NCBI GenBank assembly: GCA_946055575.1
Contig: CAMGGL010000003.1
Span: forward strand, 1-40,295
Reading direction: 5' to 3'
Origin: an uncultured Candidatus Melainabacteria bacterium
GTDB taxonomy: Bacteria; Cyanobacteriota; Vampirovibrionia; Gastranaerophilales; Gastranaerophilaceae
Length of the DNA: 40,295 nt
Both the position numbers and the translations under genes were made by a program. Shown here in pieces: positions 1 to 9,944 of this stretch (within the stretch, counting starts at the first letter, position 1; each line of letters opens with the position of its first letter). A model generated the notes under the pieces. That model ran no database searches. It was not told where the DNA came from and saw only the letters and a list, made by a program, of their open reading frames with translations.

Positions 1-56
1 AAACTTTACCAAACCAATTATAATATAGTCAAAACAAAATGTAAATATATTAAATT

Positions 57-449
57 TTATTTAGACAACTTAGCTTTCAGTCTTGCTTCGGCTCTTGCAA
101 TCGCAGCTTCCGCGCGTTTTGCATCCATTCTCGCTTTAGCATTTCTCAATCTGCTTTTTGCTTTTTCAAGCGCTTCTCTTGCACGAACCTCGTCAATTTC
201 GACATCAGCTTCTGCAAGAGTTGTCAAAATCAGACATTCCTCATCTTTAAATTGAAGAATACCGCCCATTGTGGTGAACATCTTGACTTCTTCTCCGATA
301 ATTGCACGGGTAACTCCGATATCTAAAGCCGTCATTATCGGAACGTGACCTTTTAACAAGCCAAATTCGCCATCAATACCTTTTGAATATACGGCATCAA
401 CTTCTTCATCAAAAACAACTCTTTCTTGTGTAATAATTTTTAATTTCAT
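57..449 (-). CDS. atpC: F-type ATP synthase epsilon subunit
   Basis: 130 aa ORF; N-terminal beta-sandwich pattern (MKLKIITQERVVFDEEVDAVYSKGIDGEFGLLKGHVPIMTAL) and C-terminal helical hairpin; directly downstream of atpD. Confidence 0.96.
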   Translation of the reverse strand: MKLKIITQERVVFDEEVDAVYSKGIDGEFGLLKGHVPIMTALDIGVTRAIIGEEVKMFTTMGGILQFKDEECLILTTLAEADVEIDEVRAREALEKAKSRLRNAKARMDAKRAEAAIARAEARLKAKLSK

Positions 450-452
450 AAA

Positions 453-1913
<1,461 letters not shown>

Positions 1914-1915
1914 TT

Positions 1916-1944
1916 ATTATACAACAAGAAAAATTTTTTCAAAA
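1916..1944 (-). promoter_or_regulatory. putative sigma70-type promoter for atpDC
   Basis: Minus strand TATAAT (1916-1921); upstream TTTTGA at 17 nt spacing. Confidence 0.45.
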
Positions 1945-1966
1945 TACCCCATTAGAAAAATTTTCA

Positions 1967-2003
1967 AAAAAAGTACCGACTGAATATCAGTCGGTACTTT
2001 TAA
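1967..2003 (-). terminator. intrinsic terminator after rpsO
   Basis: Perfect hairpin AAAAGTACCGACTGA-TAT-TCAGTCGGTACTTTT followed by T-rich tail on minus strand. Confidence 0.9.
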
Positions 2004-2015
2004 CGCTTTATCAGA

Positions 2016-2285
2016 TTAACCTCTGATTCCTAATTTTTTAATCAATTCTCTGTATTCATCAAGATTTTGAGATTTTACGTAAGCAAGTAATCTTTTTCTC
2101 TTACCTACCATCATCAAAAGACCTCTTTTTGTTGCAAAATCTTTTTTATTAGATTTCAAGTGTTCAGTTAACTCAGAAATTTTTTGAGTTAACATAGCAA
2201 TTTGAACTGCTGATGAACCTGTGTCTTTTGCATCTTTTCCGAATTCTTTAACAATTTCTTGTTTGTTTTTTAAGTTAATTGACAT
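2016..2285 (-). CDS. rpsO: 30S ribosomal protein S15
   Basis: 89 aa; [50 protein letters not shown] is typical of S15. Confidence 0.98.
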   Translation of the reverse strand: MSINLKNKQEIVKEFGKDAKDTGSSAVQIAMLTQKISELTEHLKSNKKDFATKRGLLMMVGKRKRLLAYVKSQNLDEYRELIKKLGIRG

Positions 2286-2341
2286 ATTAGTATTTCCTTT
2301 TCTTGTTGAGTGATTATTGGCGTAAGCACTCTACAGGACAG

Positions 2342-2370
2342 ATGATAATACACTCAAACTCAAAAATCAA
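2342..2370 (-). promoter_or_regulatory. putative rpsO promoter
   Basis: Minus strand TTGATT - 17 nt - TATCAT. Confidence 0.5.
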
Positions 2371-2402
2371 GAGGAAAGTAAATATTATTAACATCTTTCG
2401 TA

Positions 2403-2430
2403 AAAAAAGTTCCCGAATGGTTCGGGAACA
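2403..2430 (-). terminator. intrinsic terminator for the 2511-3671 gene
   Basis: Minus strand GTTCCCGAACCATTCGGGAAC followed by TTTTTTT. Confidence 0.85.
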
Positions 2431-2510
2431 AATTTTCTACACTACTTTTCTAACCTACATTATCTTTCACTTCTCTTACTTATTTTGAGGAATCATAAAC
2501 CTGTATTTGG

Positions 2511-3671
2511 TTAAGATGAACTTTCTGCTTGAGATGCACCTTTTGCCTGAGGTGAACCGTATTTACTGCCCATTTTATCTGCAATCTTTTTAATTATTGC
2601 ATCATATTGAGCTGCAATATCATTACTAATGTAGAACCAACTGCCCAGTTCTTTATCTATTGCTGCAAATTCTGCTCTACATTCATCATAGATACCGAGT
2701 TCCTCAGCTTTTTCGCGCAATGCTCTTGCGATTTGTTTACCAAATTTCTTTTTCTGATCTGCATCTGCATCCCACATAAAGGCTTTCATAAATGATTCAC
2801 CTTTTTCTGCGGAGTGATATTTATTCCAAGCAAGCATTATATCCATTACAGTATCTTTTGTAATTATACCACAGACCGCTTCGAATGCTGCATCATCAGT
2901 TCCTACGCAATAGACTGCATCATAAAACGCGTCAACTGCAGAAACTATAGCACTTGGGAAGTTTTCAGCCCTTGGTTTATTAATCTTAGTTTTATCATCA
3001 GTATCAGTATCGGTATCATTGTCGATATCTGTATCATTATCGATGTCTGTATCATTATCAATATCTGTATCGGTATCTATATCTGTATCATTGTCGATAT
3101 CCGTATCAGTATCGGTATCTGTATCGCCATCGACTTTTCCGCCGTTTTTAACTTTTGCCATATCATTCATAATTTCTCTTAGCGCTTTTTCAATTTCTTC
3201 AGCTTTTTTACCTCTTTCAGGCACTTCTAAATCAGTTGCGCTTTGCAAATCACGTAATTTTTCTTCTTGTTCATCCAAGCGTTTTAGCAAATCGTTTACT
3301 GTTTTGCGTTGCTCATCTGTGAGCTTTTCATCAAGTAACATCGCATTCAATCGTGATTTCAACGAAGATATAGTGTTAGCACATCTTGTAATCATAGAAT
3401 TTATGGTTGCAACAACACCATTCATCGTTAGAGTCTGAGCCATTTCAATACCTGCTTGCTGAACAGAACCTATATCAACACTCGGATAAAATCCTGTTGC
3501 CGGCGGCATCAATGCCTGCTGTGCCAAAGGATTGAAGTAAATATTATTAGCCGGTCCCGCCCAACATTCCGGCGGAATCGTAAATACCTGAGTATCCCCT
3601 CCAAAATGTGTAACTCCTGTTGGTAGGCAGCCCATATAAGGCGCATCAGCAAATGATAAGTATGTAAACAT
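2511..3671 (-). CDS. hypothetical protein with coiled-coil segment and Asp/Thr low-complexity repeat
   Basis: 386 aa ORF; predicted coiled coil (EKLTDEQRKTVNDLLKRLDEQEEKLRDLQ) followed by (D-T/I/N)n repeat; terminator downstream. Confidence 0.85.
   Translation of the reverse strand: MFTYLSFADAPYMGCLPTGVTHFGGDTQVFTIPPECWAGPANNIYFNPLAQQALMPPATGFYPSVDIGSVQQAGIEMAQTLTMNGVVATINSMITRCANTISSLKSRLNAMLLDEKLTDEQRKTVNDLLKRLDEQEEKLRDLQSATDLEVPERGKKAEEIEKALREIMNDMAKVKNGGKVDGDTDTDTDTDIDNDTDIDTDTDIDNDTDIDNDTDIDNDTDTDTDDKTKINKPRAENFPSAIVSAVDAFYDAVYCVGTDDAAFEAVCGIITKDTVMDIMLAWNKYHSAEKGESFMKAFMWDADADQKKKFGKQIARALREKAEELGIYDECRAEFAAIDKELGSWFYISNDIAAQYDAIIKKIADKMGSKYGSPQAKGASQAESSS
3001..3129. repeat. degenerate 6/18-nt tandem repeat coding DTDIDN units
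   Basis: Repeated gtatcattatcgatatct-type units; in frame, encodes DGDTDTDTDTDIDNDTDIDTDTDIDNDTDIDNDTDIDNDTDTDTDD. Confidence 0.9.
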
Positions 3672-3875
3672 AGCCTTTTCCCCGTTTTCTTTAATTTTCC
3701 CTTACCTATATAAAGATTTTTGCTCATACAAAATTGCTCTATCAAAAGAATAAAAATTTTACGCAAAAGCTAAAATTCAACAATATCAACACTTTCAGCC
3801 TAATAAACTTTAGTTAACATTTCGTAACAATTATTTTTTTTATAATCTGAATAGTTTTCATGGTAGGATAAGAGC

Positions 3876-4280
3876 ATGAAAACATTAGCAAGATTTATAC
3901 AAACTAAAAGAGAAGAACTGGGACTTACTCAAAAAGGACTTGCCATTGCTGCAAACATTCCTCTCGAAACAATAGAAGAAGTGGAAGCGGGAAAAGAATT
4001 ATTTTTACCCGTCACAATTCGCCAGGCGATTGCAAAAGTTTTAAAATGCGAACCCCACGAAATAAAAAAACTTGAAAAAGATATTGCAAACGATATTGTA
4101 TCGCCAGAAATTATAGAAAGTCTTAAACAGTTGATTTTAAACGGCGCGGGCGGTTTAAAATGTCCAAAATGCGGAGCCCCTTTAGATACAAGAATTGCAA
4201 GAATGTATGACCTTGAAGATAACTTGATACTTCATCCTAAAGCTCATTGTACAAAATGTCCGTTCCAAATTCATTCATAA
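3876..4280 (+). CDS. XRE-family HTH protein with C-terminal zinc ribbon
   Basis: N-terminal HTH (LARFIQTKREELGLTQKGLAIAANIPLETIEEVEAGKE) and C-terminal CPKCGAPLD...CTKCPF. Confidence 0.85.
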   Translation: MKTLARFIQTKREELGLTQKGLAIAANIPLETIEEVEAGKELFLPVTIRQAIAKVLKCEPHEIKKLEKDIANDIVSPEIIESLKQLILNGAGGLKCPKCGAPLDTRIARMYDLEDNLILHPKAHCTKCPFQIHS

Positions 4281-4287
4281 AACCCAA

Positions 4288-4758
4288 TTAAGATTGGCGA
4301 AATCTATCCGATAAATAACTTAAAATTGCTCCGCCGATTTCCTCATTCGGATCAAATGGTTGTTGCGGATTGTGTGGCTTCAAACTGTTTTGCACCAGCA
4401 TTTTTATAAGCGGTCCAAAAGCATCCGGGACCTGAATTTTTCGATAAATTCCTGCCAAATAAGTTTGGATATTTGCGGATTCGGTATTATTAAACCTTGC
4501 AAATACAGGATACAACTTGTCTATACCCTTTGCTCCGTTATCAATCATTCTATCAAATATATAGAGCGTTTCGGTTATTTGTCGTTCATCGTTTGAGTGT
4601 TTCAAAACATCAGTTAAATACGGTATGGCATTTTCTCCTTGCTTAACAAAATAATCAACTTCATTTTTATCAAACAGACAGTAATTTCTGCCGTTTTCAG
4701 GTAAACGACAATTGCAACCAATATATTGATTTTGATATGATTGAACAGGCTGAATCAT
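4288..4758 (-). CDS. hypothetical protein, HEAT-like helical repeats
   Basis: Start trimmed from the track (4812) to MIQPVQ at 4758, which has a GGAG Shine-Dalgarno; repeated helical pattern (AIPYLTDVLKHSN..., AFGPLIKMLVQNS). Confidence 0.7.
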   Translation of the reverse strand: MIQPVQSYQNQYIGCNCRLPENGRNYCLFDKNEVDYFVKQGENAIPYLTDVLKHSNDERQITETLYIFDRMIDNGAKGIDKLYPVFARFNNTESANIQTYLAGIYRKIQVPDAFGPLIKMLVQNSLKPHNPQQPFDPNEEIGGAILSYLSDRFRQS

Positions 4759-4774
4759 ACATTCTACTCCTTTT

Positions 4775-6277
4775 CTAACTATATACAAACGGCGGTCCGT
4801 TTTTGATTTCAAATAAAATATTTTCTGCCATCATTTTCAATTCTTCTTGGGAACGATTACCGCTATCTACTTGTTTGTAAAATTCTTCAACAAGCGGTCT
4901 AATTGCGGCATCCTTTTTTGATTTAAAATTCCGAAGTTCAGTAGACACAAGGCGTTTTTGTAATTCTAGTTCGGTTTCGGCGTTTATCTTTTTCACCTGA
5001 ACTTCCTTTATTGCATCCGCAGCAAGTTTTCCGCCATATCCAACCGCAGTAACTCCGGTTATTCCAAGAAAAAGATATTTAAATTGAGGATTTGAGGTAT
5101 CCAAGAGCCAGTTATAAAAGAACGCAAGATATTCATTTACAAAAGAATTAAATGCAGGTTTTGGAGTTCCATCACCCGCATAATTCGGATTTGCTTTTGT
5201 GGTCGAAGTCCGCATATACGTCAAGATTTTATCCAAAAATTTTTGTTTTTCACCATTATTTTTCCAATTTAAGATGTTAACCTGTTCTTTTATAAATTCT
5301 TCCGCACCGGAAGATGCCTCAATTGAACGGAACATATGCTCAAGATTATCCTTATCAAGCTCTTTTGTCGCTTCAGTAGATGTTTTTACAACTTCTATTA
5401 TCAAATTTTTAGTTCTGGTAATACCCTCTTCTATATGTATTCTGCTTTTGGTAAGATTTTTAAGCGATACAAATCCAAGTCCGACAATCCCGGCAAAAGT
5501 ACCAATTCCTAGCAATATATTCCAAACATTTGATTTTTTAGAGTTAGCTTTATCTCTTCCCAATGACATAAACGGAACTTTTGAATACATATGCTTTCCA
5601 AAATTCGTAGACATTTTTTCTCCGTTCGGAGAGATATATTTTTCAAAATCCGCAGTATACTTTGACATCATACTTCGGATAATTTGCATCTTCCCTGAAA
5701 AAGATTGAGTTTCCACCGCAACAAGTTCTTCTTGTAAATTCTTTTGAATATTGGATTCTTTTCGGCGTACCCATATTTCCTTATAGCCGTCAAAAAATGC
5801 TCCGCCCATAAACGCCATTGCTCCAAATGCCAAAGCTCCCAATCCCGCAACAAATGTTTTTTTACTAGGACTTTGCAACATCTGATAAACTATTTGATGA
5901 CTTTCATTGCTCAAATTTACATTACGTGTTAGTGCCGGTAACCATTTTTCCTGAGGTAAATTTTTGGCAATTTTTGCACATCTGTTTACAAATAAAGTAG
6001 CCAAAGCAAACACAGACATTACCCCCAATGCAATACCACTTAACGGCAAAAGTTTTTTATCAACATGCCTGTTATTAGAATATAATTCCGCCGGCATTGA
6101 CACTTTATCAGAAATCAAATACGTATCCCTTGTTTCTGATAAATCTGTTTCTTTGTCTTTGATAAGATTATTGACAAGTACACCTTCTTTTGTCGTTACA
6201 CTTGCTCTGCGCTGAGAATTTGTTAAATTCCTTTGCTGCCTTATATTTTCCGCATCATTTAGCGGGTTAATGTTCAT
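4775..6277 (-). CDS. hypothetical multi-spanning membrane protein
   Basis: 500 aa ORF with several hydrophobic segments (LLPLSGIALGVMSVFALATLFV; FVAGLGALAFGAMAFMGGAFF; ILLGIGTFAGIVGLGFV; YLFLGITGVTAVGYGG); start overlaps stop of the upstream gene. Confidence 0.85.
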   Translation of the reverse strand: MNINPLNDAENIRQQRNLTNSQRRASVTTKEGVLVNNLIKDKETDLSETRDTYLISDKVSMPAELYSNNRHVDKKLLPLSGIALGVMSVFALATLFVNRCAKIAKNLPQEKWLPALTRNVNLSNESHQIVYQMLQSPSKKTFVAGLGALAFGAMAFMGGAFFDGYKEIWVRRKESNIQKNLQEELVAVETQSFSGKMQIIRSMMSKYTADFEKYISPNGEKMSTNFGKHMYSKVPFMSLGRDKANSKKSNVWNILLGIGTFAGIVGLGFVSLKNLTKSRIHIEEGITRTKNLIIEVVKTSTEATKELDKDNLEHMFRSIEASSGAEEFIKEQVNILNWKNNGEKQKFLDKILTYMRTSTTKANPNYAGDGTPKPAFNSFVNEYLAFFYNWLLDTSNPQFKYLFLGITGVTAVGYGGKLAADAIKEVQVKKINAETELELQKRLVSTELRNFKSKKDAAIRPLVEEFYKQVDSGNRSQEELKMMAENILFEIKNGPPFVYS

Positions 6278-6953
6278 CTTTTTCTGTTTCCTTCCTACGT
6301 TTTAAAGTTTCACCTATTTTATGTAATAAAGTTTTTAACTCAAAAGTACGTTTTGCTTCCTCAATTTTTTTATCTTCATCATCACTTTCAAATGCTCCGA
6401 ATACAAAAAATAATTTCTTTAATTTCTTCTTCACATCCGTCAAAAATTTTGAAACTTTCTCCTGTACTGCAGCTTTTAATTCTCCAAAAACCGCCGTTAA
6501 TTTATCCGTTATTTGCGCAAATGCTTGAGAAATATTTGCAAATACAACGGGTAAATTTTGTACAAAATTTAAAACTCTGATTACAACATTACCAAGTACA
6601 AAATTAAGTGGTTTTGCAATAATAGCCGGCAAATTCTCCGTTATCATAACTTTTAAATCCATTAATCTTTGATGAACTGATGCAAGATTTTTTTGAAAAT
6701 CCACCAAAGCCTGAATATGATTTTGCTGAGCTAATTTTGCCTGTTCTTTTGCGTGTTTTTGAGCCCTTAACATTGCACCAATTGCAGCGCATTGGTTATA
6801 AGTCATTTCCCCAACATTACGAGGTATATCACGTTTTGTCGTAGAGTTGCCCCCAGCCATTCCGTTGCATATAGGACAAGCCCCTAACGGTAGCCCGTGC
6901 GGACAAGTTCCTGCTTTCATTCTGTTTGTACTTGCGGTTGCTCCAAGTGGCAT
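6267..6953 (-). CDS. hypothetical protein with N-terminal CPHGLPLGACPIC Cys/His motif
   Basis: Start trimmed to MPLGATAS at 6953, preceded by AGAGGA 7 nt upstream; the longer ORF start (7013) would translate through a hairpin. Confidence 0.8.
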   Translation of the reverse strand: MPLGATASTNRMKAGTCPHGLPLGACPICNGMAGGNSTTKRDIPRNVGEMTYNQCAAIGAMLRAQKHAKEQAKLAQQNHIQALVDFQKNLASVHQRLMDLKVMITENLPAIIAKPLNFVLGNVVIRVLNFVQNLPVVFANISQAFAQITDKLTAVFGELKAAVQEKVSKFLTDVKKKLKKLFFVFGAFESDDEDKKIEEAKRTFELKTLLHKIGETLKRRKETEKDEH

Positions 6954-7082
6954 AAAAAAATCCTCTAATCTTAGAGGATGCTTCAAAAAAACATTTACTA
7001 CATCCAAAAGCACGTGGATGAGTTATTTTTTGAGCATTCCGGCTTTTACGGCTGCGGCTACAGCTGGAGATATCCACTCCAT
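6951..7082 (-). promoter_or_regulatory. candidate attenuator/SD-masking leader
   Basis: Minus strand: ATG GAG TGG ATA ... AAA AAA TAA small ORF, then CATCC / GGATG / CATCCTCTAA / TTAGAGGAT segments, T7, ATG. See findings. Confidence 0.45.
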
Positions 7083-7256
7083 TTCCTCTTTTCACGATAG
7101 TAAATTAAACATAAACAACCGTCAATAAAATGTTAAGTTCTGAAAAATACACACCCTTAAAAAATGAAGTAACGAAGTACATCGCAGGGTTCAGCTCTTC
7201 ACAAACCGCACAAATTCATGTGCGTATCGATCCTCATAAAACCGTGCTACGCGAGC

Positions 7257-7439
7257 CTATCGTGTAAACAAGTCCTTGACTGAAAATCTGCGGGTTTTGT
7301 TAGACAAGCTAAAGTCCAGCAGCTTTCTTGCAATGGGATTTGTCTGAAAAGACTCCTGACGTTGTTCAACAACTTCTTTTCCTCTCATCTCTTGAGTTGC
7401 TTCGATTACTTCTAAGTTTTGCTCAGTCATCTTTTCCAT
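7257..7439 (-). CDS. small hypothetical protein
   Basis: 60 aa ORF MEKMTEQNLEVIEATQEMRGKEVVEQRQ...; not overlapped by a better ORF; weak ribosome-binding site. Confidence 0.55.
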   Translation of the reverse strand: MEKMTEQNLEVIEATQEMRGKEVVEQRQESFQTNPIARKLLDFSLSNKTRRFSVKDLFTR

Positions 7440-7549
7440 GAAATCTGTTTGTACCTCGTTACTCTTATATAAAAAAAATTTTTAATGATTAATTGCTTAA
7501 TTTGATATATTTTTTATATAATCTTTACATATCGTTACAATCAGAAAAA

Positions 7550-8371
7550 TCAAACTCCCGAAACATCAGGTAAATCAATTCTTTTTAGTCGTTGTTCTAT
7601 TCGACGATACCATTTCAAATGCTGCTTAAATAAAATCTTGTAAGAATCCATGTTTCCCTGAGAAATATTTTGGAACTGCTTGTCGCTTGTTTCAGTCAGT
7701 TTTGCCTCAAGGAATTTGGTGTAATCTTTCCTGTCAATATCAGGATTTGTCAGTTCTATGCACTTGCCGAAATCAACAATAACCTCAGGACGGTTATCAC
7801 GCAAAAAACAGTAGTCAATAGATACCGGAATTAAATTTACTTTGCCGTAGCGTTTTACTGCATTTTGGGCAATATAAGACAAACCGGTTTGAAAAATATA
7901 CGGCCTGAAATGAGGCGGTCTTATTATACCTTGCGGAAATATACACAAAATATTTCTCAAATCACCAAGCAAATCAACAGAATATTTTAATGCTTTCATG
8001 GCGGATTGGGCAGATTTTTTGTTTACCGAATACGCCCCGCCTCTCCTCAGTAAAGGGAAGCGGTTAAGTTCTTCAACCATTAACCTTATTTCTTTATGAC
8101 AAATTCTGTGCGTAATGTTATATAAAACAATTCCGTCCCACCAATTACAATGTGGTGCATACAAAATCGTCGGAGCATTCTTATCACGTTCCTGATAATT
8201 TTCATCACCGCAATATCGAAAAGCATAAAATCTGTTCTGCAACATATTAAAGAAAAACAGACTTGCTATTGTCAACCAAAAACGATTGGTCTTTGCCGGT
8301 TTGAATTTCTCCTCTTTGTTCCGTAATTTCGTCGGCGGAATATCTGAATATAACTTTTCTTCTGTTGCCAT
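7550..8371 (-). CDS. 1-acyl-sn-glycerol-3-phosphate acyltransferase (PlsC-like)
   Basis: HX4D motif APHCNWWDG and FPQGIIRPPHFRP block typical of glycerolipid acyltransferases. Confidence 0.85.
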   Translation of the reverse strand: MATEEKLYSDIPPTKLRNKEEKFKPAKTNRFWLTIASLFFFNMLQNRFYAFRYCGDENYQERDKNAPTILYAPHCNWWDGIVLYNITHRICHKEIRLMVEELNRFPLLRRGGAYSVNKKSAQSAMKALKYSVDLLGDLRNILCIFPQGIIRPPHFRPYIFQTGLSYIAQNAVKRYGKVNLIPVSIDYCFLRDNRPEVIVDFGKCIELTNPDIDRKDYTKFLEAKLTETSDKQFQNISQGNMDSYKILFKQHLKWYRRIEQRLKRIDLPDVSGV

Positions 8372-8562
8372 AAATTTATATTACCCTAATAACATGAAAA
8401 ATAAAACCTTAGTTTAAAAAAACTTAACCCTTTTATAATACGATTAGCGAAAAAAAAATGCAATATGCCTATTGGGTTACTTTTTAATTATTCTTTACAA
8501 AGTAGCAAAAAATTATCATTTTCTGATTTAATAAACAACGTAACAAGTAAAGGAGTATATTT

Positions 8563-8883
8563 ATGGCAAGTGTAGCAAAATGTTTAGGAATAATGGCAGC
8601 AAGCAGCTTTGTCGGCGCGAGCGGAGCTTCATACTATTTTCAATCAAAACTGAATAAAAAAGCAGTACAAGATGCGCAAGCTATAGCAAAAAACGGTAAA
8701 ATTCCTATCGGTGGAAGAACTCCTGACGGAAAAATGTGGGACGGTGCAATTTCCGTTGAAGATTTTCAAAAAAACTTAAATAAACAAACAAAAATCGCCG
8801 CACTCATCAAAGGGGTTGGAGCTGCAATATTTACAACTTTGATAAGCGGATTGGCGTTGTTATTAAAAGCCAAAATTAAGTAA
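8563..8883 (+). CDS. small hypothetical membrane protein
   Basis: 106 aa; AAAGGAG ribosome-binding site; hydrophobic segments at both ends. Confidence 0.8.
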   Translation: MASVAKCLGIMAASSFVGASGASYYFQSKLNKKAVQDAQAIAKNGKIPIGGRTPDGKMWDGAISVEDFQKNLNKQTKIAALIKGVGAAIFTTLISGLALLLKAKIK

Positions 8884-8886
8884 ATC

Positions 8887-9213
8887 TTAATTTTCCATTT
8901 GTTTTTGTCTTGCTTCTTCGTTTTTAATAAAGTTACAGAGTTCTTCAAGACGTTTGTCTTCCATTGCATCCATTAAATCTTGAATATCTGTGAATTTACC
9001 TAAAGCAAATCCTGTTTCGGCAAGCAATACACAGTCATTACAAAGCCTATAATCTCCGTATTGTATTGAACCTGCAAGACATTTACTTTTTCCGCAGCAA
9101 GCACAATCAAAATATTCTTGTGCCAAATCAGGGTTTTCTTCCAAATCATCAACAACCATCTGATTTACTACAAGCTGCATTTCTTCTATAATTTCTTCTT
9201 TTGATTTTGACAT
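8887..9213 (-). CDS. hypothetical protein with four-Cys putative zinc site
   Basis: 108 aa; CACCGKSKC...LCNDC; adjacent and co-directional with pdxJ. Confidence 0.8.
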   Translation of the reverse strand: MSKSKEEIIEEMQLVVNQMVVDDLEENPDLAQEYFDCACCGKSKCLAGSIQYGDYRLCNDCVLLAETGFALGKFTDIQDLMDAMEDKRLEELCNFIKNEEARQKQMEN

Positions 9214-9223
9214 ATCTTAAATC

Positions 9224-9934
9224 CTATTTAACAAGTTCTTTCATTTCTTTTACTGCCTGCGCAAGCCCTGTAAATACCGCACGGGAAATTATGCTGTGAC
9301 CAATATTTAATTCATATAAATCAGGGATTTGTCGCATTCTGTGTACATTTTGATAATTTAAACCGTGACCAGCATTAACTTTCAAACCAAGAGCATGCGC
9401 CAATCGTGACGCTTCACTTAAAGCGTTAAAAGTGTTTTGTTCTTCAGAAGTACCAAAAGCAATCGAATATTGACCTGTATGCAATTCAACAAATTGTGCT
9501 CCGGTATTGGCTGCAGCCCTAATCTGTTCTTCTACCGGATCAACAAAAAGACTAACATATATTCCTGTTTCTACAAGCGGTTGAATAAAATTTGTTATCC
9601 GCAACAGTTGCCCTGCTACATCTAACCCGCCTTCAGTAGTCACTTCCTGACGTTTTTCAGGAACTAAACAAACAGAATGAGGTTTTATTTCTAAAGCAAT
9701 TTTTTGCATTTCATCCGTTACTGCCATTTCCAAATTCAAGTTAGTTTTCAAAACTTTCATCAAAGCTTTTATATCACTATCTTTCATGTGGCGTCTATCT
9801 TCTCTGAGATGGGCGGTAATTGATGTTGCTCCGTTTTCTTCACAAACTTCCGCCGCCAAAATCGGATCCGGTTCAAATCCGCCTCTGGCATTTCTCAATG
9901 TTGCAATATGATCTATATTTACCCCTAATAGCAT
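9224..9934 (-). CDS. pdxJ: pyridoxine 5'-phosphate synthase
   Basis: GVNIDHIATLRNARGGFEPDPILAA...ITAHLREDRRHM...VNAGHGLNYQNV are PdxJ signatures. Confidence 0.98.
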   Translation of the reverse strand: MLLGVNIDHIATLRNARGGFEPDPILAAEVCEENGATSITAHLREDRRHMKDSDIKALMKVLKTNLNLEMAVTDEMQKIALEIKPHSVCLVPEKRQEVTTEGGLDVAGQLLRITNFIQPLVETGIYVSLFVDPVEEQIRAAANTGAQFVELHTGQYSIAFGTSEEQNTFNALSEASRLAHALGLKVNAGHGLNYQNVHRMRQIPDLYELNIGHSIISRAVFTGLAQAVKEMKELVK

Positions 9935-9944
9935 TGTGCCTCCT

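Noticed and set aside
3001-3129. Possible CRISPR-like repeat array
   Set aside because: Repeat units are contiguous 6/18-mers without unique spacers and lie inside a coding frame.
2814-3438. Plus-strand ORFs 2814-3182 and 3019-3438 (repetitive Ile/Ser-rich products)
   Set aside because: Antisense shadows of the DTDIDN repeat in 2511-3671; the repeat keeps several frames open.
6829-7095. 88-aa minus-strand ORF
   Set aside because: Out of frame with the supported 6267-6953 gene and lacks domain signal; only its region is of interest as a leader.
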